Assembly: GCA_001429555.1 (NCBI GenBank)
Contig: LMSR01000015.1
Location: 171,969-235,968, forward strand
DNA from: Nocardioides sp. Soil797
GTDB lineage: Bacteria; Actinomycetota; Actinomycetes; Propionibacteriales; Nocardioidaceae
Length of the DNA stretch: 64,000 nt
Direction of reading: 5' to 3'
Below the pieces are notes generated by a model. It saw only the letters and a program-made list of their open reading frames with translations, made no database searches and was not told where the DNA came from. The position numbers and the translations under genes are program-made. Each line of letters starts with the position of its first letter. The first letter of the stretch is position 1. Positions 39,319-47,415 of this stretch are shown here, piece after piece.

Positions 39319-40278
39319 ATGAGCATGCCGTACTACGTCTCTCCCGAGCAGTTGATGAAGGACCGCGCGGACTTCGCGCGCAAGGGCATTGCCCGTGGTC
39401 GGTCGGTGGTCGTCGTCCAGTTCGCCGACGGCGTCCTGTTCGTCTCGGAGAACCCGTCGCAGGCCCTGCACAAGGTCTCGGAGATCTATGACCGCATCGC
39501 CTTTGCCGCCGTCGGTCGCTACAACGAGTTCGAGAACCTGCGCATCGCCGGCGTACGCCTGGCCGACATGCGTGGCTATGCCTACGACCGGCGCGACGTC
39601 ACCGGCCGCGGACTGGCCAATGCCTACGCCCAGACCCTCGGCACGATCTTCTCCAGCGGGGGAGAGAAGCCCTACGAGGTCGAGATCTTCGTCGCCGAGA
39701 TCGGTGACGAAGCCTCCGACGACCAGATCTACCGCCTCACCTACGACGGCCAGGTCGCCGACGAGCACGGGTACGCCGTGATGGGCGGTGCCGCCGACCA
39801 GGTGGCTGCCCACCTCAAGGAGAACCACACCGAGGGTGCCTCACTCGACGACGCGATCAAGCTGGCCGTGGCCGCGTTGGGCCACTCCGACACCGGCGAC
39901 CGGGTGATCCCGGCCGACGACCTCGAGGTCGCAGTGCTCGACCGCACCCGCACCCAGCCGCGCAAGTTCCGCCGCATCCGGCCCTCAGACCTCGAGGGCA
40001 TCCTGGGCGATCGTGGCCCGGAGACCCCTGACGACCCGAGCTCCGAGGACGCCGAGGCCGGAGCCCCTCCGACCGTGCCGACGGGTCCGGACAACCCGCT
40101 CGACCCCACCGACACGGTCAGCGGAAGCACTCCTCCGCTCGAGGACCCCGTCACCGGCGAGCCGTCCTCAGGCTCGCCCCAGCCGAGCGAGCCGGTCTCC
40201 GAGCCGCCGACCGCACCCCCGGTCGCGCCGCCGCCGGTCGCACCCCCACCCGACGGTGAACCCCCGATCGCTCCCTGA
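39319..40278 (+). CDS. prcA: Proteasome alpha subunit with extended Pro-rich tail
   Basis: Structural 20S ring subunit, 319 residues. Residues 1-230 form the alpha fold: [25 protein letters not shown] contains the gate N-terminus and H0 helix, and [19 protein letters not shown] follows. After [13 protein letters not shown] (about 225) the chain continues for some 85 residues of Pro, Ser, Asp, Glu and Gly, ending [11 protein letters not shown]. Typical PrcA is near 250 residues, so this tail is long. It would project from the ring around the pore where ATPases dock. Confidence 0.94.
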   Translation: MSMPYYVSPEQLMKDRADFARKGIARGRSVVVVQFADGVLFVSENPSQALHKVSEIYDRIAFAAVGRYNEFENLRIAGVRLADMRGYAYDRRDVTGRGLANAYAQTLGTIFSSGGEKPYEVEIFVAEIGDEASDDQIYRLTYDGQVADEHGYAVMGGAADQVAAHLKENHTEGASLDDAIKLAVAALGHSDTGDRVIPADDLEVAVLDRTRTQPRKFRRIRPSDLEGILGDRGPETPDDPSSEDAEAGAPPTVPTGPDNPLDPTDTVSGSTPPLEDPVTGEPSSGSPQPSEPVSEPPTAPPVAPPPVAPPPDGEPPIAP

Positions 40279-40323
40279 TCCGCTCCGCGGTGAGGGCATC
40301 GCCCGATCTCCTGCCAGACCCCC

Positions 40324-40385
40324 GCAGTTACCGAACAGTCCGCAGGATTTCCGCGCGGAAAAGCTGCGGACTGTTCGGTAACTGC
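40324..40385. terminator. 62-bp near-perfect hairpin between prcA and pafA
   Basis: A 22-bp perfect inverted repeat has arms at 40324-40345 and 40364-40385. Its 18-base centre contains the 14-bp palindrome TTTCCGCGCGGAAA (40348-40361). This would fold into a very stable extended stem. Flanking genes run in the same direction, so it should separate prcA from pafA, which has its own promoter 57 bases later. Confidence 0.6.
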
Positions 40386-40441
40386 CACGCTCTGGCGGGA
40401 CTGGCATCCTCAACGTCCCACCCGTTTGCCCACGCTGTGAC

Positions 40442-40453
40442 TAGTGTTGGGCC
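40442..40453 (+). promoter_or_regulatory. Leaderless promoter of pafA
   Basis: TAGTGT (40442-40447) lies six bases before ATG 40454. Confidence 0.45.
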
Positions 40454-41815
40454 ATGGACCGCCGAATCTTCGGAATCGAGAACGAGTACGGCGTCACGTG
40501 CACGTTCCAGGGACAGCGCCGGCTGAGCCCCGACGAGGTGGCTCGCTACCTCTTCCGCAAGGTGGTGTCCTGGGGCCGCAGCAGCAACGTCTTCCTGCGC
40601 AACGGCGCTCGTCTCTATCTCGACGTCGGCAGCCACCCTGAGTACGCCACCCCCGAGTGTGACGACATCATCGACCTGGTCACCCACGACAAGGCAGGGG
40701 AGCGGGTCCTCGAAGGGCTGCTCGTCGACGCCGAGCGCCGCCTGCACGACGAGGGCATCGCCGGCGACATCTACCTCTTCAAGAACAACACCGACTCGGC
40801 CGGCAACTCCTACGGCTGCCACGAGAACTACCTCGTCGGGCGCGCCGGTGAGTTCAGTCGACTGGCCGACATCCTGATCCCGTTCCTGGTGACCCGCCAG
40901 ATCGTGGTGGGGGCCGGCAAGGTCATCCAGACCCCGCGCGGGGCGTCGTACTCGGTGAGCCAGCGCGCCGAGCACATCTGGGAGGGCGTCTCGAGCGCCA
41001 CCACCCGCAGCCGTCCGATCATCAACACCCGCGACGAGCCCCACGCCGACGCCGAGAAGTACCGCCGGCTGCACGTCATCGTGGGTGACTCCAACATGAG
41101 CGAGACCACCACGATGCTCAAGGTGGCCAGCTGCGACCTCGTGCTGCGGATGATCGAGGAGGGCGTGGTGATGCGCGACCTCACCATGGAGAACCCGATC
41201 CGCGCGATCCGGGAGATCTCCCACGACATGACCGGTCGCAAGAAGGTGCGGCTGGCGAACGGCCGCGAGGCGAGTGCGCTCGAGATCCAGCTCGAATACC
41301 TCACCCGGGCCCGCGACTTCGTCGACCGTCGGGAGATCCGCACCCCGGTGATCGACCAGGCACTCGACCTGTGGGAGCGCGGCCTGAAGGCCATCGAGTC
41401 CGGCGACCTCGGTCTCGTCGACCGTGAGATCGACTGGGTGATCAAGTGGAAGCTCATCGATCGATACCGTGCCAAGCACGACCTGCCGCTCGGTTCGGCC
41501 CGGGTGGCGCAGCTCGATCTGGCATACCACGACATCCACCGCGGACGCGGCCTCTACTACCTCCTCGAGAAGCGCGGTGCGGTCGCGCGGGTCACCGACG
41601 ACCTGCCGATCTTCCGGGCCAAGTCCGTGCCCCCGCAGAACACACGGGCTCGCCTGCGTGGTGACTTCATCAGGAAGGCACAGGAGCGGCGGCGCGACTT
41701 CACCGTCGACTGGGTGCACCTCAAGCTCAACGACCAGGCCCAACGCACCGTGCTCTGCAAGGACCCGTTCAAGGCCACCGACGAACGGGTCCAGCGACTC
41801 ATCGACGGCATGTGA
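40454..41815 (+). CDS. pafA: Pup--protein ligase
   Basis: Enzyme of 453 residues that activates the C-terminal Glu of Pup with ATP and joins it to substrate lysines. It is homologous to Dop but lacks the Dop loop: [18 protein letters not shown] runs straight into the next helix. Asp57 in [16 protein letters not shown] is the catalytic base position. [20 protein letters not shown] and [17 protein letters not shown] are strongly conserved. It follows the prcA hairpin and has its own leaderless start. Confidence 0.96.
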   Translation: MDRRIFGIENEYGVTCTFQGQRRLSPDEVARYLFRKVVSWGRSSNVFLRNGARLYLDVGSHPEYATPECDDIIDLVTHDKAGERVLEGLLVDAERRLHDEGIAGDIYLFKNNTDSAGNSYGCHENYLVGRAGEFSRLADILIPFLVTRQIVVGAGKVIQTPRGASYSVSQRAEHIWEGVSSATTRSRPIINTRDEPHADAEKYRRLHVIVGDSNMSETTTMLKVASCDLVLRMIEEGVVMRDLTMENPIRAIREISHDMTGRKKVRLANGREASALEIQLEYLTRARDFVDRREIRTPVIDQALDLWERGLKAIESGDLGLVDREIDWVIKWKLIDRYRAKHDLPLGSARVAQLDLAYHDIHRGRGLYYLLEKRGAVARVTDDLPIFRAKSVPPQNTRARLRGDFIRKAQERRRDFTVDWVHLKLNDQAQRTVLCKDPFKATDERVQRLIDGM

Positions 41816-41887
41816 GCCTGCGCCGTGATCTCCGACTTGGGAGACATGCCCTAGGCTGTGCCGCGCTTGCCGAACTCCTAACCTGAG

Positions 41888-42835
41888 GTGAATCCTTTGC
41901 GTCGCGTCCTCGTACTCCTGGGCACCCTGCTCCTGTTGCTGACCGGTCTCTCCGCATGCGGTGACGACTCCGGCGAGGGCTCCGCACCCAAGGATTCCGG
42001 CAAGGTCTCCTTCGCCGGCAAGTTCGGCAAGAAGCCCGAGGTGACCTTCGACGGGGTGCTGTCCGTGTCGAAGTCCAAGGTCGACGTCCTCTCCGAGGGT
42101 GACGGCGCCACGGTCGAGGACGGCGACGCCGTCTTCGCCAACCTCTACATGGCCAACGGCTACACCGGTGAGGAGCTCTCCAGCACCTGGGACGAGAGCG
42201 GTCGGACCACCATGCTCGAGGTCTCCGACAACACCATCCCGGTGTTCAAGCAGGCGCTGGAAGGGCAGAAGGTCGGATCGCGCATCGCCGTGCAGGCCGC
42301 TCCGAAGGACGCCTTCGGCGAGCAGGGCAACGACGATCTCGCGATTGCCCCCGAGGACACGATCGTCCTCGTGATTGACGTCGTCGAGAAGATTCCCGAC
42401 AGCATCAAGGCCGGCAAGGCCGTCTCGCCCCAGGGCGGTCCCAAGGTCGTCGAGAAGGACGGCACGGTCACCGGCCTGAAGTTCACCGGCAAGGCCGACA
42501 AGATCGACGAGCTCAAGACCGAGACCCTGGTCCGGGGCAAGGGCCCCAAGGCCAAGAACGGTGACACCCTGGTGGTGAAGTACCTCGGTCAGGTCAACGG
42601 CAAGAACAAGGTCTTCGACGAGAACTTCAGCGGCGACAGTCACTACCCGATCACCCTGGGCAGCGGTGGCTCCATCAAGGGTTGGGACCAGGGCCTGGTC
42701 GGCGTCAAGGCCGGCAGCCGGGTCCTCCTCCGGGTCCCCAGTGCCCTCGGGTACGCCGACAAGGGCAGTGGCAAGGACATCAAGCCGGGCGACGACCTGG
42801 TGTTCGTGATCGACGTCCTCGCGATCAACAACTGA
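41888..42835 (+). CDS. FKBP-type peptidyl-prolyl isomerase lipoprotein
   Basis: Exported folding factor of about 315 residues. A lipobox LTGLSAC puts the lipidated cysteine at about position 24. Two FKBP-like units follow: residues 70-155 are divergent, and residues 225-315 are a clearer FKBP domain (GDTLVVKYLGQVNGKNKVFDEN, LGSGGSIKGWDQGLVGVKAGS, GDDLVFVIDVLAIN). GTG 41888 gives the listed frame; TTG 41897 is an attractive alternative because GAGGTG lies seven bases before it. It commonly sits between pafA and pafBC. Confidence 0.87.
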   Translation: MNPLRRVLVLLGTLLLLLTGLSACGDDSGEGSAPKDSGKVSFAGKFGKKPEVTFDGVLSVSKSKVDVLSEGDGATVEDGDAVFANLYMANGYTGEELSSTWDESGRTTMLEVSDNTIPVFKQALEGQKVGSRIAVQAAPKDAFGEQGNDDLAIAPEDTIVLVIDVVEKIPDSIKAGKAVSPQGGPKVVEKDGTVTGLKFTGKADKIDELKTETLVRGKGPKAKNGDTLVVKYLGQVNGKNKVFDENFSGDSHYPITLGSGGSIKGWDQGLVGVKAGSRVLLRVPSALGYADKGSGKDIKPGDDLVFVIDVLAINN

Positions 42836-42884
42836 GCCATCCGGCAGAAGGAAGCGGTCACGGGAAGCGGCAAGGAGGCAGCAG

Positions 42885-43856
42885 ATGACCAAGAGTGAAC
42901 GGCTGCTCAACCTGCTGATCCTGCTGCTCGTCCAGCGCCACCCGATCACCAAGGCGAAGATTCGCGCCACCGTGCCGCCGTACAAGGAGGCCAGTGACGA
43001 GGCCTTCGACCGGATGTTCGAGCGCGACAAGGACGAGCTGCGCGCCCTCGGCGTACCCGTGGAGCTCGCTGCGGTCGACAAGTTCTTCGACGACGAGACC
43101 GGCTACCGGGTCAACCCTGACAGCTTCGCGCTGCCCGGCATCAACCTCACCGCCGACGAAGCGGCCGTGATCGGCCTGGCCACGCGGGTCTGGCAACACG
43201 CCGGCCTGGCCGCCGCCACCAGCGACGCCCTGGCCAAGCTCAGTGCCGCCGGCGTCGAGGTCGACCGGAGCCGCCTGGACATCGCCGCCCCGGTGGTCGC
43301 GGTCTCCGACGCGAACTTCGACATCTTCTGGCAGTCCTCGCTCGACCGCACCCGCGTCACGTTCGACTACCAGCGCTCCGGCAGCCCCGCTCCGGCCACG
43401 CGTCGCCTCGAGCCGTGGGGCGTGGTCTCCTCCTCCGGACGCTGGTACGTCGTGGGGCGTGACGTCGATCGAGGGGAGCCGCGGCTGTTCCGCCTGTCCC
43501 GGATCCAGGGATCGGCGAAGCGCACCGGTCGCGGCGATGCCTTCGAGGTGCCGGAGGGCGTGAACCTTCGCGAGCTGACCGCCAGCCTGACGCCGGGGCC
43601 GGCCACTGAGACAGGCACGGTGCTGGCCCGCCCCGACACCGCCCACGCACTGCGGCGCAACGCGGTGCAGGTGGAGGCCGGCGTCGACGGACCCGGCGAC
43701 ACACCGTGGGACCGGATCACAGTGACCTTTGCCTCGACCCATGGCTTCGTCGACGAAGTGCTCGCCTTCGGGTCCGATGCCCTGGTCGAGTCGCCCCCCG
43801 AGGCCCGCGAGCTCGCCGTCTCACGCCTGGGCAAGGTCAAGGGGGTCCGGTCATGA
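42885..43856 (+). CDS. pafB: WYL-domain transcriptional regulator PafB
   Basis: A 323-residue regulator. The N-terminal winged HTH (SERLLNLLILLLVQRHPITKAKIRATV) is followed by a WYL domain in which the pocket reads DYQRSG and PWGVVSSSGRWYVVGRD, and a C-terminal WCX-like part (WDRITVTFASTHGFVDEVL). In mycobacteria PafB and PafC form the RecA-independent activator of the DNA-damage response. It overlaps pafC as ATGA. Confidence 0.92.
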   Translation: MTKSERLLNLLILLLVQRHPITKAKIRATVPPYKEASDEAFDRMFERDKDELRALGVPVELAAVDKFFDDETGYRVNPDSFALPGINLTADEAAVIGLATRVWQHAGLAAATSDALAKLSAAGVEVDRSRLDIAAPVVAVSDANFDIFWQSSLDRTRVTFDYQRSGSPAPATRRLEPWGVVSSSGRWYVVGRDVDRGEPRLFRLSRIQGSAKRTGRGDAFEVPEGVNLRELTASLTPGPATETGTVLARPDTAHALRRNAVQVEAGVDGPGDTPWDRITVTFASTHGFVDEVLAFGSDALVESPPEARELAVSRLGKVKGVRS

Positions 43857-44836
43857 GCTCCGGAGCGAAGGAACAGGTCGGACGCCTGCTCGCCCTGGTG
43901 CCGCTGATCCGGCGCGAGGGCGACATGCGCGTCGACACCGCCGCCGAACGACTCGGCGTTCCGGCCCAGCAGCTGGTCGACGACCTGCGAGTGCTGATCT
44001 ACTGCGGCTGGCCCGGGTGGCTGCCCGGTGACCTGATCGAGGTCGATCTCGATGCCTTGGACGGCGAGAGCGTCATCCGCATCCACAACGCCGACTACCT
44101 CAGCGCCCCGCTCCGCCTCTCGGCTGCCGAGGCCTCCGCGATCACGGTCGCCCTGCGCACCCTGCGCGAATCAGCCGACGGCGACACCCTGGACAGTCTC
44201 GATCGGGCGCTTGCCAAGATCGAGGCGGTGGCCGAGGACGGCCGCACCACGCCCCGGGTCGACGTACACCTGCCTGCGAAGCAGCGCGAGACCACGGCGC
44301 TCAAAGCACGCCTGGCCGGTGCGGTGGCCGAGCGGCGACAGGTCGCCCTGACCTACTACGTGCCGGCACGCGACGAGCACACCGAGCGCACCGTAGACCC
44401 GATCGAGCTCGTCGAGTCGCAGGGCATGGCCTACCTGCAGGCCTGGTGCCACACCGCCGACAACCGGCGCCTGTTCCGATTCGACCGGATCGTGGCCGCC
44501 GAGGTGCTCGATGCCCCGGCGGACCCACACCCGGACGTGGCACCCCTCGACCTGGCCGAGGGCCTCTTCCGGCCTGCCGAGGACTGTCCCGAGGTCACCC
44601 TGCGCCTGGCCCCCCAGGCCCGCTGGGTCGCCGAGTACTACCCGGTCGAGTCGGTCAAGGAACGCCGTGGAGACAAGCTCGACGTCGTGATGCGGGTGGC
44701 CGATCCACGGTGGCTCAACCGGCTCCTGCTTCGCCTGGCACCGTATGCCGAGGTGGTCGGCCCGCGGGAGTACGCCGACGCCTTCACAGCGGCCGCACAG
44801 GATGCCCTCAGCCTCTACCGTGGTGATGGCGCGTAG
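43853..44836 (+). CDS. pafC: WYL-domain transcriptional regulator PafC
   Basis: A 327-residue partner of PafB. It has an HTH-like N-terminus ([31 protein letters not shown]), a central winged domain, a WYL-type pocket ([42 protein letters not shown]) and a WCX tail. The two proteins are adjacent and translationally coupled here, whereas some actinobacteria fuse them. tatA follows within 40 bases. Confidence 0.92.
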   Translation: MSSGAKEQVGRLLALVPLIRREGDMRVDTAAERLGVPAQQLVDDLRVLIYCGWPGWLPGDLIEVDLDALDGESVIRIHNADYLSAPLRLSAAEASAITVALRTLRESADGDTLDSLDRALAKIEAVAEDGRTTPRVDVHLPAKQRETTALKARLAGAVAERRQVALTYYVPARDEHTERTVDPIELVESQGMAYLQAWCHTADNRRLFRFDRIVAAEVLDAPADPHPDVAPLDLAEGLFRPAEDCPEVTLRLAPQARWVAEYYPVESVKERRGDKLDVVMRVADPRWLNRLLLRLAPYAEVVGPREYADAFTAAAQDALSLYRGDGA

Positions 44837-44874
44837 GATGGACACCGACCCCCGCCCACGATCTAAGGACACCC

Positions 44875-45141
44875 ATGTTCAGCCGCATCGGCCCACTCGA
44901 GATCACGCTGATCCTGCTCATCGTCGTGCTCCTCTTCGGCGCCAAGAAGCTCCCCGAGCTTGCGCGGGGCACAGGTCGTGCGTTGCGCATCTTCAAGGCC
45001 GAGACCAAGGGCCTGATCGACGACGATGACGACGAGTCCTCGAGCACGTCGACGAAGCCGGCCGGGGAGCTCAAGGCGCCTGACCACGCCTCCGACCCCG
45101 AGGCACTCAAGTCGGAGCACCGCCCCGACTCCGCCAACTGA
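44875..45141 (+). CDS. tatA: Sec-independent protein translocase TatA
   Basis: An 88-residue pore-forming component of the Tat system, which exports folded proteins. One N-terminal helix ([21 protein letters not shown]) with the FGxKKLPEL hinge is followed by an amphipathic helix ([18 protein letters not shown]) and an acidic polar tail. An AAGGAC Shine-Dalgarno lies five bases before ATG. Confidence 0.95.
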   Translation: MFSRIGPLEITLILLIVVLLFGAKKLPELARGTGRALRIFKAETKGLIDDDDDESSSTSTKPAGELKAPDHASDPEALKSEHRPDSAN

Positions 45142-45175
45142 GCCACCACCGAAGCCACCCCAGAGAAGCCCTGCT

Positions 45176-46015
45176 GTGTCGTTGGTCGGTCTCCTCGCGC
45201 TCTTCAGCACCAAGCCCCGAAACGGGCTGACCGCAGACGGAAAGATGGCCTTGGCCGACCATCTGCGTGAGTTGCGGGCCAGGATCCTGCGGATCACCGT
45301 GGTCCTGGTCATCGCCATCACCATTGCGCTGTTCTTCTTCGATCCGATCTTCCAGCTGATCCTCGGTCCCTACGACGACGCTCGGAAGTCGTTGGGCAGC
45401 GACGTCTCGACGACCGCCACCATCAACGGGGCCGGCGGCCCGCTCATGCTGCACCTGAAGCTGTGCGGCGTCGCCGCCCTGGTGGCCACCAGCCCCTACT
45501 GGCTCTACCAGATCTGGGCCTTCATCCTGCCCGGGCTGCATGCCAACGAACGCAAGTGGTCGCGGGTCTTCGCGGCCATCGCCGGGCCCCTCTTCCTGGT
45601 CGGGGCCTGGATCGGCTACCTCACCCTGCCCAAGGGCCTCGAGGTGCTGATCTCCTTCACACCGGCGGACCTGACCAACCTGATCGAGTTCAGCGACTAC
45701 CTCACCTTCCTCACCCGCACCCTGCTGGTCTTCGGCATCGCCTTCGAGATCCCGGTCTTCGTGATCCTGTTGAACCTGGCCGGCATCGTGAAGGGCAAGG
45801 CGCTGGGCGACCACCGGCCGTGGATCATCATCGGCGTCTTCGTCTTCGCGGCCGTGGCCACGCCCTCGACGGACCCCTTCTCGATGCTCTTCCTGGCCGT
45901 TCCGATGGTCCTGCTCTTCGCCGTCTCCGAGGTAGTCTGCCGGGTCATGGACTCACGTCGCCGCAAGGCCGATCCGACGTACGGACTCAGCGACGACGAG
46001 AAGTCGGCGCTGTGA
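45176..46015 (+). CDS. tatC: Sec-independent protein translocase TatC
   Basis: Twin-arginine signal receptor of 279 residues with six transmembrane helices. MALADHLRELRARILR carries the conserved signal-peptide binding Glu-Leu-Arg region, and LWQI-like WLYQIWAFILPGLHANERKW and FGIAFEIPVFVILL are diagnostic. No tatB is seen nearby. GTG 45176 is the first start after tatA that gives a normal length. It overlaps the next gene as GTGA. Confidence 0.95.
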   Translation: MSLVGLLALFSTKPRNGLTADGKMALADHLRELRARILRITVVLVIAITIALFFFDPIFQLILGPYDDARKSLGSDVSTTATINGAGGPLMLHLKLCGVAALVATSPYWLYQIWAFILPGLHANERKWSRVFAAIAGPLFLVGAWIGYLTLPKGLEVLISFTPADLTNLIEFSDYLTFLTRTLLVFGIAFEIPVFVILLNLAGIVKGKALGDHRPWIIIGVFVFAAVATPSTDPFSMLFLAVPMVLLFAVSEVVCRVMDSRRRKADPTYGLSDDEKSAL

Positions 46016-46425
46016 GCCTGCCGCCCCTGCTCCAGGTCGATGCCTTCGATCTTCCTGAGTGGCTCGGCACGACCGAGGTGACCTGGCACTCCGATCGCGA
46101 GGCCCCGGCCACGCTCCACCACCTGCACGGACGTCTCGTCTCCGACGAGGGTGAGCTCGCGTGCGACCTGCTGGCCGTCGACCAGGCGTTCCCGACGCCC
46201 GTGGCGGGCTCCGCGGACCGCACCCTGGTGCACCAGGCCTGGCGCAACGGCCAGGTCATCCTCGCTGAGTACGACGGCCACCTGGCACTGGTCGTCCCAG
46301 GCACCGGATTCACCGCTGACCGCATCCTCGCCACGCTCGGCCGGCTCGCCAAGGCCGTCGGGGCCCGACCCGAGCAGTTCGTCGCGGCGCTGCGCGTCGG
46401 CGCCATCAACGACCACGGACAGTAG
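46012..46425 (+). CDS. Conserved hypothetical protein downstream of tatC
   Basis: A 137-residue soluble protein without membrane segments. It shows an alternating beta pattern (TEVTWHSDREAPATLHHLHGRL; GQVILAEYDGHLALVVPG) and a C-terminal helix. I do not recognise the family. GTG 46012 overlaps the tatC stop, so it is translated with tatC. The reading frame has normal codon use and is followed by a 108-base gap before dagK. Confidence 0.65.
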   Translation: MSLPPLLQVDAFDLPEWLGTTEVTWHSDREAPATLHHLHGRLVSDEGELACDLLAVDQAFPTPVAGSADRTLVHQAWRNGQVILAEYDGHLALVVPGTGFTADRILATLGRLAKAVGARPEQFVAALRVGAINDHGQ

Positions 46426-46521
46426 GCACCGACGCACGTCCACCGGACCACGTGATGCCAACGCTGCCGTTCGGGATGCGGAGCGCCGCGAGCCCGACGA
46501 TCTCCCTGGGCATGACTCGTC

Positions 46522-46533
46522 TAGTGTCGGAGC
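46522..46533 (+). promoter_or_regulatory. Leaderless promoter of the lipid kinase gene
   Basis: TAGTGT (46522-46527) lies six bases before GTG 46534. Confidence 0.45.
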
Positions 46534-47415
46534 GTGCCCACCCGACCTCGCGAGACCACCCTCCTCGTCAACCCGGCCGCTGGCCGGGGCAGGGGTGCCC
46601 ACTTCGCCGCCGTGGCCGCCCATCGACTGCGCGACGCTGGGTTCGACGTCCGCATCCGCACGGGCAGGGATGGTGCCGAGGCCGAGGCGATCGCGCGCGA
46701 GACGGTGGCCGAGGGCGGCGAGCTGCTGGTCGCGTGCGGTGGTGACGGGTTGGTGCACCTGGCCGTCCAGGCTGTCGCCGGGACCGACGTGGCGCTGGGC
46801 GTCATCCCGGCCGGAACCGGCAACGACGTGGCCCGCTACCTCGGCATCTCCCGCACCGATCCCGTGGCGGCAGCCGACACGATCGTGGCCTCCCGTCGCC
46901 GACGGATCGACCTGGCCCGCTCGGGGGAGCGCTACTTCGTCACAGTGCTCGCCGGCGGCTTCGACGCCCTGGTCAACGAACGTGCCAACACGATGCCCTG
47001 GCCACGCGGCCAGATGCGCTACAACCTCGCCACCCTGGGCGAGCTGCGCACCTTCCGCCCGCTGCACTACACCCTCGACCTGGACGACGAGGTGCGCAGG
47101 GTCGAGGCGATGTTGGTCGCAGTCGGCAACGGCCCGTCGTTCGGCGGCGGCCTCCGGATCACCGAGGGCGCACTGCTCGACGACGGCCTGCTCGACGTCG
47201 TCATCATCAAGGCCATGTCGCGTCCCGGCCTGGTGCGCACCTACCCGAAGCTCTTCTCCGGCACCCACACCAGCCACCCGGCCTACGAGCACCACCGGGT
47301 CCGGCGGGTGACCGTGGCCACGCCCGGCATCGTCGCCTACGCCGACGGAGAACGTTTCGGGGCTCTTCCGCTGACCATCGAGTGCGCCCCTGCAGCCCTG
47401 GAGGTGCTGGCATGA
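46534..47415 (+). CDS. Diacylglycerol/lipid kinase family protein
   Basis: ATP-dependent lipid kinase of 293 residues (DAGK catalytic domain, DgkB/YegS type). TLLVNPAAGRGRG starts the fold, CGGDGLVHLAVQAV is the nucleotide loop (GGDGT-like, with Leu for Thr), and GVIPAGTGNDVARYLG and LDDGLLDVVIIKAM follow. It likely recycles diacylglycerol to phosphatidate, though other lipids are possible. Its stop overlaps the helY start as ATGA. Confidence 0.88.
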   Translation: MPTRPRETTLLVNPAAGRGRGAHFAAVAAHRLRDAGFDVRIRTGRDGAEAEAIARETVAEGGELLVACGGDGLVHLAVQAVAGTDVALGVIPAGTGNDVARYLGISRTDPVAAADTIVASRRRRIDLARSGERYFVTVLAGGFDALVNERANTMPWPRGQMRYNLATLGELRTFRPLHYTLDLDDEVRRVEAMLVAVGNGPSFGGGLRITEGALLDDGLLDVVIIKAMSRPGLVRTYPKLFSGTHTSHPAYEHHRVRRVTVATPGIVAYADGERFGALPLTIECAPAALEVLA

